From assembly GCF_003710255.1 (NCBI RefSeq), contig NZ_RHIB01000001.1:620001-684000 (forward strand): DNA of 64,000 nucleotides, given 5' to 3'. Origin of the DNA: Alteribacter keqinensis (GTDB taxonomy: Bacteria; Bacillota; Bacilli; Bacillales; Salisediminibacteriaceae). Below, one piece after another: positions 56,710 to 64,000 of this stretch (the first letter of the stretch is position 1; each line of letters starts with the position of its first letter). The notes below the pieces were generated by a model. It saw only the letters and a program-made list of their open reading frames with translations. It did no database searches and was not told the DNA's origin. A program made the translations under genes and the position numbers.

Positions 56710-57999
56710 GTGGCAACGAAAATCACAATGCCCCAGCTTGGGGAGAGTGTTACAGAAGGAACAATATCAAAATGGCTGGTCCAGCCGGGCGATCACGTTA
56801 ATAAATACGATCCGATTGCGGAAGTAATGACAGATAAAGTGAATGCAGAAGTACCGTCTTCTTTTACAGGTACAATTGCAGAACTTGTCGCAGACGAAGA
56901 TGAAACAATTGAGGTTGGCGGTGTTATCTGTACCATCAGTGTCGAAGGTGAGGAAGCACCGGAGGAAGAAACAAATGATGCACCTGATTCTGAAGCGGGC
57001 GGGGAGCCTGAGGCTGAAGAAGAAGGAGATACTTCTAATAAAAAACGTTATTCTCCTGCTGTATTACGCCTTGCTCAGGAGCATGGCATTGACCTTGAAC
57101 AGGTTACTGGAAGAGGCCGCGGGGGCAGAATTACCCGAAAAGACCTTCAGACGTTAATTGACAGCGGCTCTGTTCCTTCTAAAGATACGGCACCGAAGTC
57201 AGCAGAACCGAAGCATCAGACGCAGCAAACTGAAACCGTTTCAGATGCGCCGCAAGCGCCAAAGGCATCGAAAGCACCTGAGCCGGTCGTAAGCGGCCGT
57301 GTTGAAGAAATTCCTGTTTCGGGTGTTCGTAAAGCGATTGCCCAAAACATGGTTAAATCCAAGCACGAAGCACCTCATGCTTGGATGATGGTGGAAGTGG
57401 ATGTCACAAACCTTGTGAAGTACCGAAATAAAGTGAAAAACCAATTTGCAGAGCAGGAAGACATGAAGCTTACATTTTTGCCATTCTTCGTAAAAGCGGT
57501 TGTAGATGGACTTAAGAAATACCCGCAGATAAATTCAAGCTGGCAGGGGGATAAAATTCTACGCCACAAAGATGTACACATTTCTCTGGCAGTAGCTACG
57601 GAAGATTCATTGTTTGTTCCTGTCATTAAGCATGCAGATGAACAATCCATAAAAGGGCTGGCAAGACAGATTGATACTCTTGCAAGCAAAGTACGGTCCG
57701 GCAGCCTGAGCCAGGCTGACATGCAGGGCGGTACATTTACCGTTAACAATACAGGCTCTTTTGGTTCGGTAATGAGCCAGCCAATTATTAACCACCCTCA
57801 GGCAGCAATCCTGAGTGTGGAATCAATCGTGAAAAAACCGGTTGTACTGGATAATGATGCGATCGCAGTAAGACATATGGTGAATCTCTGTATGAGCCTT
57901 GACCATCGTGTACTAGATGGTCTTATCTGCGGAAATTTCATGGCAGACGTAAAACAAACGCTCGAAACAATGAACGAAGAGAATATCAGCTTATATTAA
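56710..57999 (+). CDS. bkdB: Lipoyl acyltransferase E2 (BKD)
   Basis: Dihydrolipoyl acyltransferase core. 429 residues: lipoyl domain (1-80, lipoyl Lys in VMTDKVNAEVPS), acidic linker, E1/E3-binding domain (KRYSPAVLRLAQEHGIDLEQVTGRG), linker, and catalytic domain ending with LDHRVLDGLICGNFM (His and Asp). Start GTG 56710 with GGAGGT 8 bases upstream. Its lipoyl Lys needs lipoylation, which LipM of this window begins. Last gene of the operon. Confidence 0.96.
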   Translation: MATKITMPQLGESVTEGTISKWLVQPGDHVNKYDPIAEVMTDKVNAEVPSSFTGTIAELVADEDETIEVGGVICTISVEGEEAPEEETNDAPDSEAGGEPEAEEEGDTSNKKRYSPAVLRLAQEHGIDLEQVTGRGRGGRITRKDLQTLIDSGSVPSKDTAPKSAEPKHQTQQTETVSDAPQAPKASKAPEPVVSGRVEEIPVSGVRKAIAQNMVKSKHEAPHAWMMVEVDVTNLVKYRNKVKNQFAEQEDMKLTFLPFFVKAVVDGLKKYPQINSSWQGDKILRHKDVHISLAVATEDSLFVPVIKHADEQSIKGLARQIDTLASKVRSGSLSQADMQGGTFTVNNTGSFGSVMSQPIINHPQAAILSVESIVKKPVVLDNDAIAVRHMVNLCMSLDHRVLDGLICGNFMADVKQTLETMNEENISLY

Positions 58000-58007
58000 G
58001 TAATAGA

Positions 58008-58045
58008 AAAGCTGTTAAGAGGAAAACCTCTTGGCAGCTTTTTTG
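58008..58045 (+). terminator. Terminator of the bkd operon
   Basis: AAGCTGTTAAGAGG/CCTCTTGGCAGCTT with a 4-base loop and T6, two wobble pairs. Confidence 0.88.
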
Positions 58046-58138
58046 TGTTTTCAAACAATGTTGCACTGTATGGAATAGCATAATCTTGAATTTGATTGGA
58101 AAACTATCCATATCCAATTTGCAAGGAAGGTGTTAACG

Positions 58139-58612
58139 ATGAACAGAGTGGTTTCTCTTATGATGATAATTATAATCGCATTTTCACTTATCAGTCCCAT
58201 GAATACAAGCGCAGAGGAGCCGTCCCCTGCAGTAAAGAGGGACAACCATGAAAATAATGTTTACCATCAGTATTACCTTCGGCACGACGCTCTCAGACCA
58301 CACTTTAATTTCTACTATGATCTGCTTATTGACAGGTATCAGCCTGAATTGAAAGAAGAATGGCGTCTGATCGTAAATGAGCGCGAGTCTCTGATAAAAA
58401 AATACAAAGAACTGAAGAAAGAAGGAAAGCTGAAAGATCACGTACAAAAGGGTGAAGCGTGGAAAGAGAAACACGAAATGGTGCAGGAGAGCTTTCTAAA
58501 AGCGGTAAAGGAACGGAATGATGAAGCAATTAAAGACGTTCTTCCAGATCTCCTCGCCTTACAAAAAGAAATGAACGACTATTTAAAGAACCATGTGAAA
58601 ACAGAACAGTAG
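58139..58612 (+). CDS. Secreted protein of unknown function
   Basis: 157 residues with a signal peptide (VVSLMMIIIIAFSLISPMNTSA, then EEPSPAVKR). The mature part is helical and rich in Lys/Glu, with KEEWRLIVNERESLIKKYKELKKEGK as a likely amphipathic helix. ATG 58139 with AAGGAAGGTG. Not recognised. It has no Cys, metal motif or repeats. It is a single gene with its own terminator, between bkdB and the zinc lipoprotein. Confidence 0.72.
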   Translation: MNRVVSLMMIIIIAFSLISPMNTSAEEPSPAVKRDNHENNVYHQYYLRHDALRPHFNFYYDLLIDRYQPELKEEWRLIVNERESLIKKYKELKKEGKLKDHVQKGEAWKEKHEMVQESFLKAVKERNDEAIKDVLPDLLALQKEMNDYLKNHVKTEQ

Positions 58613-58617
58613 TGGAT

Positions 58618-58647
58618 GAAGAGGGAGGAGGAGTCTTCCCTCTTTTT
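58618..58647 (+). terminator. Terminator after the secreted protein gene
   Basis: AGAGGGA/TCCCTCT, 7-bp stem, T5. Confidence 0.75.
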
Positions 58648-58792
58648 GCTTGGAGTGATTGTGGAAGAGCGCTCTGGAGGTGAAGGAGCTGTTAAAACGT
58701 ATAAAAAATAATAAAGTCGATAAACCTACATTTACCACCGGTAAAGATGAAATAAATTCCATAGCCCCCAAGGATAACAGAGATAATATTAC

Positions 58793-58839
58793 AAATCATA
58801 ATTATTACTGTTTACAAATCGTAACAAATCCGATACAAT
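58793..58839 (+). promoter_or_regulatory. Zur-like box and promoter of the zinc lipoprotein gene
   Basis: AAATCATAATTATTAC followed by TGTTT (58793-58813) closely resembles the Zur operator AAATCGTAATnATTACGATTT. It overlaps the -35 of a promoter TTTACA (58811-58816), 17 bases, TACAAT (58834-58839). Repression by Zn-loaded Zur would block RNA polymerase. Basis: comparison with the known B. subtilis consensus. Confidence 0.7.
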
Positions 58840-58885
58840 ACACTTTGTTAATAAAACGGAATCGTTACGAAAGGGGAAACTTAAA

Positions 58886-60064
58886 TTGAAAAGGGTTAAG
58901 GCTGGATTATTATCAACAATGCTCGCTGCATCAGCGTTTTTAGCAGCTTGCGGCGCTGAGGAGGATGCTACAGAGGAACAACAAACGGACGGAGAGGACA
59001 TTGCAGAGGAAGCGGAAGATCCTCTGCTCATTTATACAACACTTTATCCTTTGGAGGACTTTGCAAAGAAAGTTGGAGGTGAGCAGGTAGAGGTTGAAAA
59101 TATTGTACCTGTCGGCGCCGATGCTCATACCTTTGAACCAACAGCACAACAAATGATCAGTGTAGCAGATGGAGATCTTTTTGTTTATAACGGTGCAGGA
59201 TTCGAAGGTTTTGCAAGTTCAATTAAAGATGTTCTTGATGGTGAAAATGTAAAAGTCATTGAGGCCTCAGCCGGAGTGGATCTTATTGATTACGACCATG
59301 ACCACAATCACGGCCATGAAGAAGATGAACACGGCCACGAGGATGATCACGATCACGGCCATGAGGAAGATGGACACGGTCACGAAGAAGACGATCACGG
59401 TCATGAGGAAGATGAGCATGGCCACGAGGATGGGCATGATCACGGTCATGAGGAAGATGGACACGGTCACGAAGAAGACGATCACGGTCATGAGGAAGAT
59501 GAGCATGGCCACGAGGATGGGCATGATCACGGTCATGGTGATCAGGACCCTCACGTCTGGCTCGACCCTGTCCGTGCGGTAGACCTTGCTGAGAATATTA
59601 AAGAGGCACTCATTGAACTTCGTCCGGAGTCTGAAGAGTATTTCACAGAAAACTTTGAGGAACTGGAAAGAGATCTCCTTGAGCTTGATGTAGAGTTTCA
59701 GGAAATGAGTGACAACAAAACCAAGGAGACAGTTATTGTGTCTCACGCCGGGTACGGCTACTGGGATGACCGGTACGGCATTCACCAGGTTGGGATCTCA
59801 GGATTGTCCCCTAACAATGAGCCTTCAATTCAGCAGGTACAGGAAACAATTACATTTGCTGAAGACAGAGGCATTAATTACATCATGTTTGAACAGAACA
59901 TTCCAACAAACATCGCTGAAACGGTCAGGGAACAAATCGGAGCAGAAGATCTCTGGCTTCATAACCTGGAAGCACTGACAGAAGAAGATGTGGAAAATGA
60001 AGAAGATTACTTCAGTCTGATGAGACGAAACATCGAGGTGCTGGAAACAGCTCTTCACGACTAA
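58886..60064 (+). CDS. Zinc-binding ABC-type lipoprotein, ZnuA/AdcA-like
   Basis: 392 residues, start TTG 58886 (LKRVKAGLLSTMLAAS) with AAAGGGG upstream. Lipobox LAAC at about residues 19-22 for lipid anchoring. Cluster A-I solute-binding fold: TTLYPLEDFAKKVGG, GADAHTFEPTAQQM (His), DPHVWLDP (His), VSHAGYGYWDDRYG (His). A His/Glu/Asp-rich loop between the first and second metal His (about residues 134-215) is typical for zinc binders and is enlarged by an 87-bp tandem duplication. No znuB/C neighbours are in this window. The Zur-like box supports zinc, rather than manganese, as the substrate. Confidence 0.85.
   Translation: MKRVKAGLLSTMLAASAFLAACGAEEDATEEQQTDGEDIAEEAEDPLLIYTTLYPLEDFAKKVGGEQVEVENIVPVGADAHTFEPTAQQMISVADGDLFVYNGAGFEGFASSIKDVLDGENVKVIEASAGVDLIDYDHDHNHGHEEDEHGHEDDHDHGHEEDGHGHEEDDHGHEEDEHGHEDGHDHGHEEDGHGHEEDDHGHEEDEHGHEDGHDHGHGDQDPHVWLDPVRAVDLAENIKEALIELRPESEEYFTENFEELERDLLELDVEFQEMSDNKTKETVIVSHAGYGYWDDRYGIHQVGISGLSPNNEPSIQQVQETITFAEDRGINYIMFEQNIPTNIAETVREQIGAEDLWLHNLEALTEEDVENEEDYFSLMRRNIEVLETALHD
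59351..59524 (+). repeat. Tandem 87-bp duplication coding the His-rich loop
   Basis: Two copies, 59351-59437 and 59438-59524, differ at very few bases (one is GGC/GGT at position 9 of the unit) and are followed by a partial third (from 59525). Each codes 29 residues with repeated HGHEED blocks. This points to a recent in-frame slippage or duplication. Confidence 0.85.
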
Positions 60065-60072
60065 TAATACAC

Positions 60073-60102
60073 GGCCCGCATTTGTTGCGGGTCTTCTTTT
60101 TT
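60073..60102 (+). terminator. Terminator of the zinc lipoprotein gene
   Basis: CCCGCA/TGCGGG with a 5-base loop and a T-rich tail. Confidence 0.8.
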
Positions 60103-60122
60103 AGGAAAATAAACGCAGACAC

Positions 60123-60151
60123 TTGGTAAATCATCCTATACAGTGTAAAAT
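60123..60151 (+). promoter_or_regulatory. Promoter candidate of brxB
   Basis: TTGGTA, 17 bases, TAAAAT, ending 33 bases before the ATG. Confidence 0.5.
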
Positions 60152-60184
60152 TAAATTCAGGCTATTATAAAGGAGTGTTCACAT

Positions 60185-60613
60185 ATGGACTTTCAGCTAT
60201 TTATGAATGATGTGGTTCAGACAGCACGTAAAGATATGGTTGAGGCAGGCTACGAAGAGCTTACAACCCCCGAGCAGGTAGATGAGGTATTCGGCAAGGG
60301 TGGCACAGCATTGGTATTGATAAATTCAGTTTGCGGATGTGCAGGTGGAATTGCCCGCCCTTCAGCTCATTATATGAAGAATTATGAAGTTCAGGCAGAT
60401 CACTATGTAACTGTTTTTGCGGGCCAGGACCGTGAAGCTACAGCCCGTGCACGTGACTATTTTCAGGGATATGAGCCGTCTTCACCTTCTTTCGCACTCA
60501 TGAAGGATGGGAAGATACAAACGATGCTTGAGCGTCACGAGATTGAAGGACATGAACCGATTGAAGTTGTTCAGAAGCTTGAGCAGGCTTTTGATACTTA
60601 CTTCAAAGGGTAA
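60185..60613 (+). CDS. brxB: Bacilliredoxin BrxB (YqiW)
   Basis: 142 residues. The CGC active motif ([12 protein letters not shown]) and [16 protein letters not shown] identify the BrxA/BrxB family, which removes bacillithiol from S-bacillithiolated proteins. ATG with AAAGGAGTG. In B. subtilis yqiW is also near the bkd genes. Single-gene unit with its own terminator. Confidence 0.95.
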   Translation: MDFQLFMNDVVQTARKDMVEAGYEELTTPEQVDEVFGKGGTALVLINSVCGCAGGIARPSAHYMKNYEVQADHYVTVFAGQDREATARARDYFQGYEPSSPSFALMKDGKIQTMLERHEIEGHEPIEVVQKLEQAFDTYFKG

Positions 60614-60621
60614 TACGAAGG

Positions 60622-60650
60622 TAAAAGGAGGTGGAAGCCTCCTTTTATTT
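60622..60650 (+). terminator. Terminator of brxB
   Basis: Perfect 10-bp stem TAAAAGGAGG/CCTCCTTTTA with a 6-base loop, then T-rich. Confidence 0.8.
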
Positions 60651-60707
60651 ATGCTATAATTCTCACGTTAGCGATGAGCGTCAAGTATCAGCTGCGAATT
60701 GCGTCGA

Positions 60708-60800
60708 CGCAGAAAGCTGCGAAGCATAACTTGCAGAAAAAGAAGCAGGGGTAATTCATATGCGTGCAACGAGCTCACCTGCGTCTCCTCTGCAATGAGC
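60708..60800. repeat. Dispersed repeat shared with 8.7 kb
   Basis: AAGCTGCGAAGCATAAC (60714 on), AAAAAGAAGCAGGGGTAA and GCGTGCAACGAGCTCACC match 8735-8830 in the same order. It is directly upstream of the 60856 gene. Confidence 0.5.
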
Positions 60801-60855
60801 GTTAATGAACAACTCAGTTTAACAGAGCCAACGAAAAAGAAAAGGAGTGTCAGTC

Positions 60856-61203
60856 ATGCAGGAGCTTTACAAAGAAATTCATACATACTTAAACATGGAT
60901 GAAGAGATTCCATTTGATCAGTTTGATGACTTTTATAAAAGAGTAATTGATAACTTTAATGCAAATGCTGATAAATTTGACGAAGAAGATGTGTGGAGAG
61001 GATTGTTCATCTCCGAGAACATCATGTCAAATGCTGATGGACGTGCGAAAGAAGAAAAAGGGACACGCACCAAAAAGTATAAAAAGATGGCACAGCGTCT
61101 TAAGCTGTGGGCTCAGAACTTCGCCGGAAGACTTCGTCAAATGGGATACAGCGATGAGCAGATGAACGAACGGTTTGAAAACATGTTTGATGAAGAAGTG
61201 TAA
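60856..61203 (+). CDS. Small acidic hypothetical protein
   Basis: 115 residues, no membrane segment or signal. N-terminal part acidic (MDEEIPFDQFDDFYKRVID), the centre basic (GRAKEEKGTRTKKYKKMAQRLKL), the end acidic. The ATG 60856 has AAAAGGAGTG at a good distance and is preferred to GTG 60847. Not recognised. Alternating acidic-basic-acidic helices suggest a small helical protein, and no catalytic residues are apparent. A repeat lies upstream and a tRNA gene downstream. Confidence 0.7.
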   Translation: MQELYKEIHTYLNMDEEIPFDQFDDFYKRVIDNFNANADKFDEEDVWRGLFISENIMSNADGRAKEEKGTRTKKYKKMAQRLKLWAQNFAGRLRQMGYSDEQMNERFENMFDEEV

Positions 61204-61232
61204 AATTTTTCTTTGAAGTGTAAAAATAAATC

Positions 61233-61261
61233 TTGATTCCTTTCTAGTTTATTGCTATACT
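61233..61261 (+). promoter_or_regulatory. Sigma-A promoter of tRNA-Arg
   Basis: TTGATT, 17 bases, TATACT, so transcription should begin near 61268, 30 bases before the tRNA. Confidence 0.8.
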
Positions 61262-61271
61262 TCAATAGTGC

Positions 61272-61292
61272 AAACGGAACGTGCTTCCGTTT
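61272..61292 (+). other. Hairpin in the tRNA leader
   Basis: AAACGGAA/TTCCGTTT with a 5-base loop, ending in T5 (61290-61294). It lies between the expected start site and the mature 5' end of the tRNA. It looks like a short terminator or leader structure. Confidence 0.55.
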
Positions 61293-61298
61293 TTGCAG

Positions 61299-61373
61299 GC
61301 GCCCATGGTGAAATGGATATCACACGAGATTTCGGCTCTCGCGTTCTGGGTTCGAATCCTGGTGGGCGCGCCA
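61299..61373 (+). tRNA. tRNA-Arg (TCG anticodon)
   Basis: Cloverleaf reads well: acceptor GCGCCCA/TGGGCGC, D stem GTGA/TCAC, anticodon stem CGAGA/TCTCG with loop TTTCGGC (anticodon TCG, reading CGA), T stem CTGGG/CCTGG with loop TTCGAAT, encoded CCA end (61371-61373). Confidence 0.95.
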
Positions 61374-61387
61374 ACTGAACAATACAT

Positions 61388-61414
61388 AAACCTCCGTATA
61401 TACGGAGGTTTTTC
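61388..61414 (+). terminator. Terminator of tRNA-Arg
   Basis: Perfect palindrome AACCTCCGTATATACGGAGG, then TT and T-rich tail. Confidence 0.9.
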
Positions 61415-61517
61415 TGTATTATTATTGTGAAATAGTAAACAGACAAATAATTTTTGCATCGTTTAAAAAGGGTATAGATTCCTATACTAAACGATAAATC
61501 AGAAAAGAGGGGATTGT

Positions 61518-62486
61518 GTGTTTCGAATCGGGTACAGAACGCTGAAAACCGCACTTGGAGCTGCTCTGGCTATTGCGGCTGCCCAGTGGTTTCAATTAGA
61601 CTTCTATGCGTCTGCAGGCATCATCACCGTCCTCTGTATACAAAAGACTAAGAAAAAGTCTTTTCAGATGTCCTGGGCCCGTCTGCTGGCGTGCGTGATC
61701 GGCCTCGTCTATGCAGGTGTTGTATTTGAAGTAATGGGATATCATCCACTCAGTGTGGGGCTGTTGCTCTTACTCTTTATTCCGACCACCCTCGTGTTAA
61801 AAGTACAGGCTGGTATTGTAACAAGTACCGTAATTATCTTACATATCTATACGCTTAAGGAAATCAGCGGTCCGATAGTAGTAAACGAACTCGCTCTGAT
61901 TTTGATAGGAATCGGCTGTGCATTGCTTATGAATATATACATGCCCAGTGTGGAAACGGAACTTCTCAGACTCCAGAGTGAACTGGAGGATAAGATCAGA
62001 AGGATTCTTCATGAGTTTTCGGTTTACGTAAAAGAAGGCGATAACGCTTGGTCAGGTAAAGAATTGACTGAAGCGGCAGATATTGTCCACCGGGCGAAAA
62101 GCATATCCCTTGATAACCTGGAAAATCACGTTTTGAGATACGAAGACCTTTACTATCATTATTTTAAAATGAGGGAAAAGCAGCTTGATATCATTGAACG
62201 GATGATGCCATTGTTAACTTCTATTGACATTAAAGTAAAACAGGGGGAAATGATTGCGGATTTTCTTGAAGAACTGAGTGAAGGCGTCCATCCTGAGAAT
62301 ACAGCTCACTTGTTTATTGAGAGGCTTGAAGAGCTGCAGGAGTCTTTTAAAGACATGGCTCTCCCGGAGACAAGAGATGAATTTGAGACCAGGTCGGCTC
62401 TTCATCAGCTGATTAAAGAAATTGAGCAATACCTGATTATTAAAAGACAGTTCAAACCCAAAAAAGCCTACGCCATGTTTAAGTGA
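61518..62486 (+). CDS. yqjA: YqjA/FUSC-type membrane protein (aromatic acid exporter family)
   Basis: 322 residues, GTG start with GAGGGG 6 bases upstream. N-terminal half has six membrane helices beginning FRIGYRTLKTALGAALAIAAAQWF (DUF939/FUSC style) and C-terminal half is a long helical cytoplasmic domain. The family is annotated as aromatic acid exporters, but transport by YqjA itself is not established. Matches B. subtilis yqjA in this neighbourhood. Confidence 0.85.
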   Translation: MFRIGYRTLKTALGAALAIAAAQWFQLDFYASAGIITVLCIQKTKKKSFQMSWARLLACVIGLVYAGVVFEVMGYHPLSVGLLLLLFIPTTLVLKVQAGIVTSTVIILHIYTLKEISGPIVVNELALILIGIGCALLMNIYMPSVETELLRLQSELEDKIRRILHEFSVYVKEGDNAWSGKELTEAADIVHRAKSISLDNLENHVLRYEDLYYHYFKMREKQLDIIERMMPLLTSIDIKVKQGEMIADFLEELSEGVHPENTAHLFIERLEELQESFKDMALPETRDEFETRSALHQLIKEIEQYLIIKRQFKPKKAYAMFK

Positions 62487-62542
62487 ATACGAAACCGGTT
62501 TTAGATGAATAGTAATAAAAAATCGGACCGGGGGCTGGTATT

Positions 62543-63049
62543 GTGATAAATGTGGTGTTAGCGTGTCTTCTGATTGTCTCGCCGGTCTGGCCGCTGGGAG
62601 AAAACCCGCTTCCGGGAGATCCGTACGTGGTTGTGAATAAAGAACGTCATGAACTGGCTTATATATCCGAAGGGGAAATAAAAAGTATTTTTCCTGTTGC
62701 CATTGGAAAGGAAGGCGATGATACTCCTGAGGGTGAATTCAACCTGCTTGTAAAAGCAGAGAATCCATACTACCGGAAAAAAGACATTCCGGGCGGAAGT
62801 GAAAACAATCCTCTGGGAACAAGGTGGCTCGGTTTTGATGCGTTGAATACGGACGGAAGGATTTATGGTATTCACGGTACGAACAACCCTGAGTCCATCG
62901 GCCGCGCGATTACTGCAGGATGCATCAGGATGAATAACGAAGATGTTGAGTTCCTGTTTCAGGAAGTGCCTGTGGGAATGAAAATTCTGGTGATAAACGA
63001 TTCCAGGACGTTTGAGGAAATTGGTATTGATTACGGGGCAATTGAATAG
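62543..63049 (+). CDS. L,D-transpeptidase (YkuD domain)
   Basis: 168 residues from GTG 62543 with GGGGG upstream. Short hydrophobic N-terminus (INVVLACLLIVSPVWPLG) serves as a signal or anchor. YkuD domain: PYVVVNKERHELAYI, TPEGEFNL, and the catalytic signature GIHGTNNPESIGRAITAGCIRM (His and Cys). Builds 3-3 peptidoglycan links or attaches proteins. Terminator after the stop. Confidence 0.9.
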   Translation: MINVVLACLLIVSPVWPLGENPLPGDPYVVVNKERHELAYISEGEIKSIFPVAIGKEGDDTPEGEFNLLVKAENPYYRKKDIPGGSENNPLGTRWLGFDALNTDGRIYGIHGTNNPESIGRAITAGCIRMNNEDVEFLFQEVPVGMKILVINDSRTFEEIGIDYGAIE

Positions 63050-63059
63050 GAACGAAAGA

Positions 63060-63106
63060 GAGGCTGCATCCAAAGAAGAACTCTTTGGATGCAGCCTCAT
63101 TTTATT
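63060..63106. terminator. Terminator of the L,D-transpeptidase gene
   Basis: Perfect 16-bp stem GAGGCTGCATCCAAAG/CTTTGGATGCAGCCTC, loop AAGAACT, T-rich tail on the plus strand. It also lies downstream of the minus-strand Prli42-like gene. Confidence 0.85.
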
Positions 63107-63121
63107 CCCGATTTATTATTT

Positions 63122-63211
63122 TTACCACATTGTTGCTCCCATCATTACTGTACCAAGGAACATAATTGCAATCATCATATAAATAATGGCTTTGCGTGCT
63201 TTTCGGGGCAT
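63122..63211 (-). CDS. Prli42-like small membrane protein
   Basis: 29 residues: MPRKARKAIIY at the N terminus, then one hydrophobic helix of Met/Ile/Leu, ending AATMW-like GATMW. A perfect AAGGAGGT lies 8 bases before the ATG. Prli42 is the stressosome-associated membrane miniprotein of Listeria and Bacilli; length, basic N-terminus and single helix fit, but the family match is from general character. It might also be another small membrane peptide. A short gene with a strong ribosome site in an otherwise empty gap is supported. Confidence 0.65.
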   Translation of the reverse strand: MPRKARKAIIYMMIAIMFLGTVMMGATMW

Positions 63212-63362
63212 AGGTGAATACCTCCTTACAAGAAGTCATATATCATATTTTAATAAAAATATCCGGTTTATACAAGGGGGCATCCAAAGGTACTGGTTAT
63301 GATAGGAACACATTGAATTTATTGACGAGAAGGAATTAACGGTGTCGAAATCGAAGTATAGT

Positions 63363-63378
63363 ATGTTAGCGCTTTCTT
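63363..63378 (+). promoter_or_regulatory. Possible cre site upstream of the mutase gene
   Basis: ATGTTAGCGCTTTCTT resembles the CcpA cre consensus (WTGNAANCGNWWNCAW) with two mismatches. A Spo0A-box-like TGTCGAA is at 63343-63349. Both are speculative. Confidence 0.35.
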
Positions 63379-63413
63379 TAACGCGGTTATTGATCTAAGG
63401 AGGTCACACACCT

Positions 63414-64000
63414 ATGAAAACAAAAGAGACGTCATATTTTAAGCAGTGGCAGGAAAAGACTGAAAATGAAACAGCGAAAAGACCGGAACGTTCTGAGCGT
63501 TTTGAGACATCATCCGCTATACCGGTAGACCGGGTGTATACACCTGATGAACTGACCGGTTCTTATGAAACGGAACTTGGCCTTCCCGGTGAATTTCCAT
63601 ATACGCGGGGAATCCGCCGTACGATGTACAGGGGGCGTCACTGGACGATGCGACAATATGCAGGGTTCGGGTCCGCAAAAGAAACGAACCGACGCTTCAG
63701 GTATCTTCTTGAACAAGGTCAGACAGGTCTGAGTGTTGCTTTTGACCTTCCTACTCAGATCGGGTACGATTCCGACGATGCAATGGCCCTTGGAGAAGTT
63801 GGGAAGGTCGGTGTTGCCATTGACTCACTGGAGGATATGGAGCAGCTTCTTGAGGGGATTTCCCTCGATAAAGTAAGTACTTCGATGACCATTAATGCCC
63901 CGGCAGCTGTCCTTCTGGCTATGTACATGGTTGTAGCAGAAAAGCAGGGAGTGCCGGCTGGAAAAATACAAGGGACCATACAAAATGACATTTTAAAAGA
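63414..64000 (+). CDS. Methylmalonyl-CoA mutase family, large subunit (3' end outside window)
   Basis: Adenosylcobalamin-dependent acyl-CoA mutase. The window shows the first 195 or so residues: [56 protein letters not shown], and [20 protein letters not shown], ending [10 protein letters not shown]. Tyr82 in RQYAG corresponds to the MCM-type Tyr, whereas isobutyryl-CoA mutases usually have Phe; the second specificity residue lies beyond the edge. ATG 63414 with AGGAGG. With nrdJ it implies cobalamin use. Confidence 0.85.
   Translation, partial: MKTKETSYFKQWQEKTENETAKRPERSERFETSSAIPVDRVYTPDELTGSYETELGLPGEFPYTRGIRRTMYRGRHWTMRQYAGFGSAKETNRRFRYLLEQGQTGLSVAFDLPTQIGYDSDDAMALGEVGKVGVAIDSLEDMEQLLEGISLDKVSTSMTINAPAAVLLAMYMVVAEKQGVPAGKIQGTIQNDILK

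Noticed and set aside
58659-58889. 76-codon frame between the secreted protein and the zinc lipoprotein
   Set aside because: It runs through the Zur-like box and promoter, ends at the lipoprotein start, and lacks a coding feel or conserved motif.

Overview
The window is a chromosomal stretch of a low-GC Gram-positive endospore former. Gene order follows the Bacillus subtilis aroK-yqhH-gcv-spoIIIA-acc-dxs-spo0A-bkd segment almost gene for gene, with AGGAGG-type ribosome sites, frequent GTG/TTG starts and the full spoIIIA operon, spoIVB and spo0A. An OLE RNA with its partner gene oapA lies between ispA and dxs. From what is known of OLE distribution this points to an alkaliphilic or halophilic Bacillaceae rather than B. 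subtilis itself; the species is not identified.

Layout, left to right. 1-3.3 kb: end of aroK, yqzE, then the leftward helicase pair yqhH-yqhG. 3.3-8.2 kb: a repeat, a glycine riboswitch with terminator, and gcvT-gcvPA-gcvPB. 8.2-20.4 kb: repeats, rhodanese yqhL, lipM, an inserted B12-dependent ribonucleotide reductase (nrdJ) behind two NrdR boxes, mntR, yqhO, a polytopic membrane protein, yqhP, yqhQ, yqhR, aroQ, a proline peptidase and efp. 20.7-26.3 kb: yqhV and spoIIIAA-AH, the mother-cell half of the channel to the forespore. 26.6-33.9 kb: a small unknown gene, accB-accC-yqhY, then nusB, folD, xseA-xseB and ispA. 34.0-42.0 kb: OLE RNA, a structured spacer, oapA, dxs, tlyA, argR, recN and spoIVB. 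42.0-46.5 kb: a repressor/membrane-protein pair, spo0A with Spo0A boxes and a sigma-H promoter, and a steA-glycosyltransferase-MraY-like operon. 47.2-58.0 kb: yqzF, the activator bkdR, a sigma-54 promoter, and ptb-bcd-buk-lpdV-bkdAA-bkdAB-bkdB. 58.1-64.0 kb: a secreted unknown, a zinc-binding lipoprotein behind a Zur-like box, brxB, a small unknown, tRNA-Arg(TCG), yqjA, an L,D-transpeptidase, a 29-residue Prli42-like gene on the minus strand, and the start of an acyl-CoA mutase.

Functional links: the gcv genes with lipM, the bkd complex with its lipoyl E2, and the mutase at the right edge form a lipoate- and branched-chain-linked carbon block. The bkd genes degrade Leu/Ile/Val and supply branched fatty-acid primers, while accBC supplies malonyl-CoA. 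spoIIIA, spoIVB and spo0A form the sporulation backbone. ispA and dxs (isoprenoids) flank OLE/oapA.

Most long gaps between genes hold degenerate copies of dispersed repeats, one with imperfect terminal inverted repeats. The most notable features are OLE/oapA with an extra structured element between them, the steA operon behind spo0A, spoIIIAD with an apparent ATT start, the 87-bp tandem duplication in the zinc lipoprotein, and the tiny Prli42-like gene. All functional names come from motif and synteny reading, without database searches.
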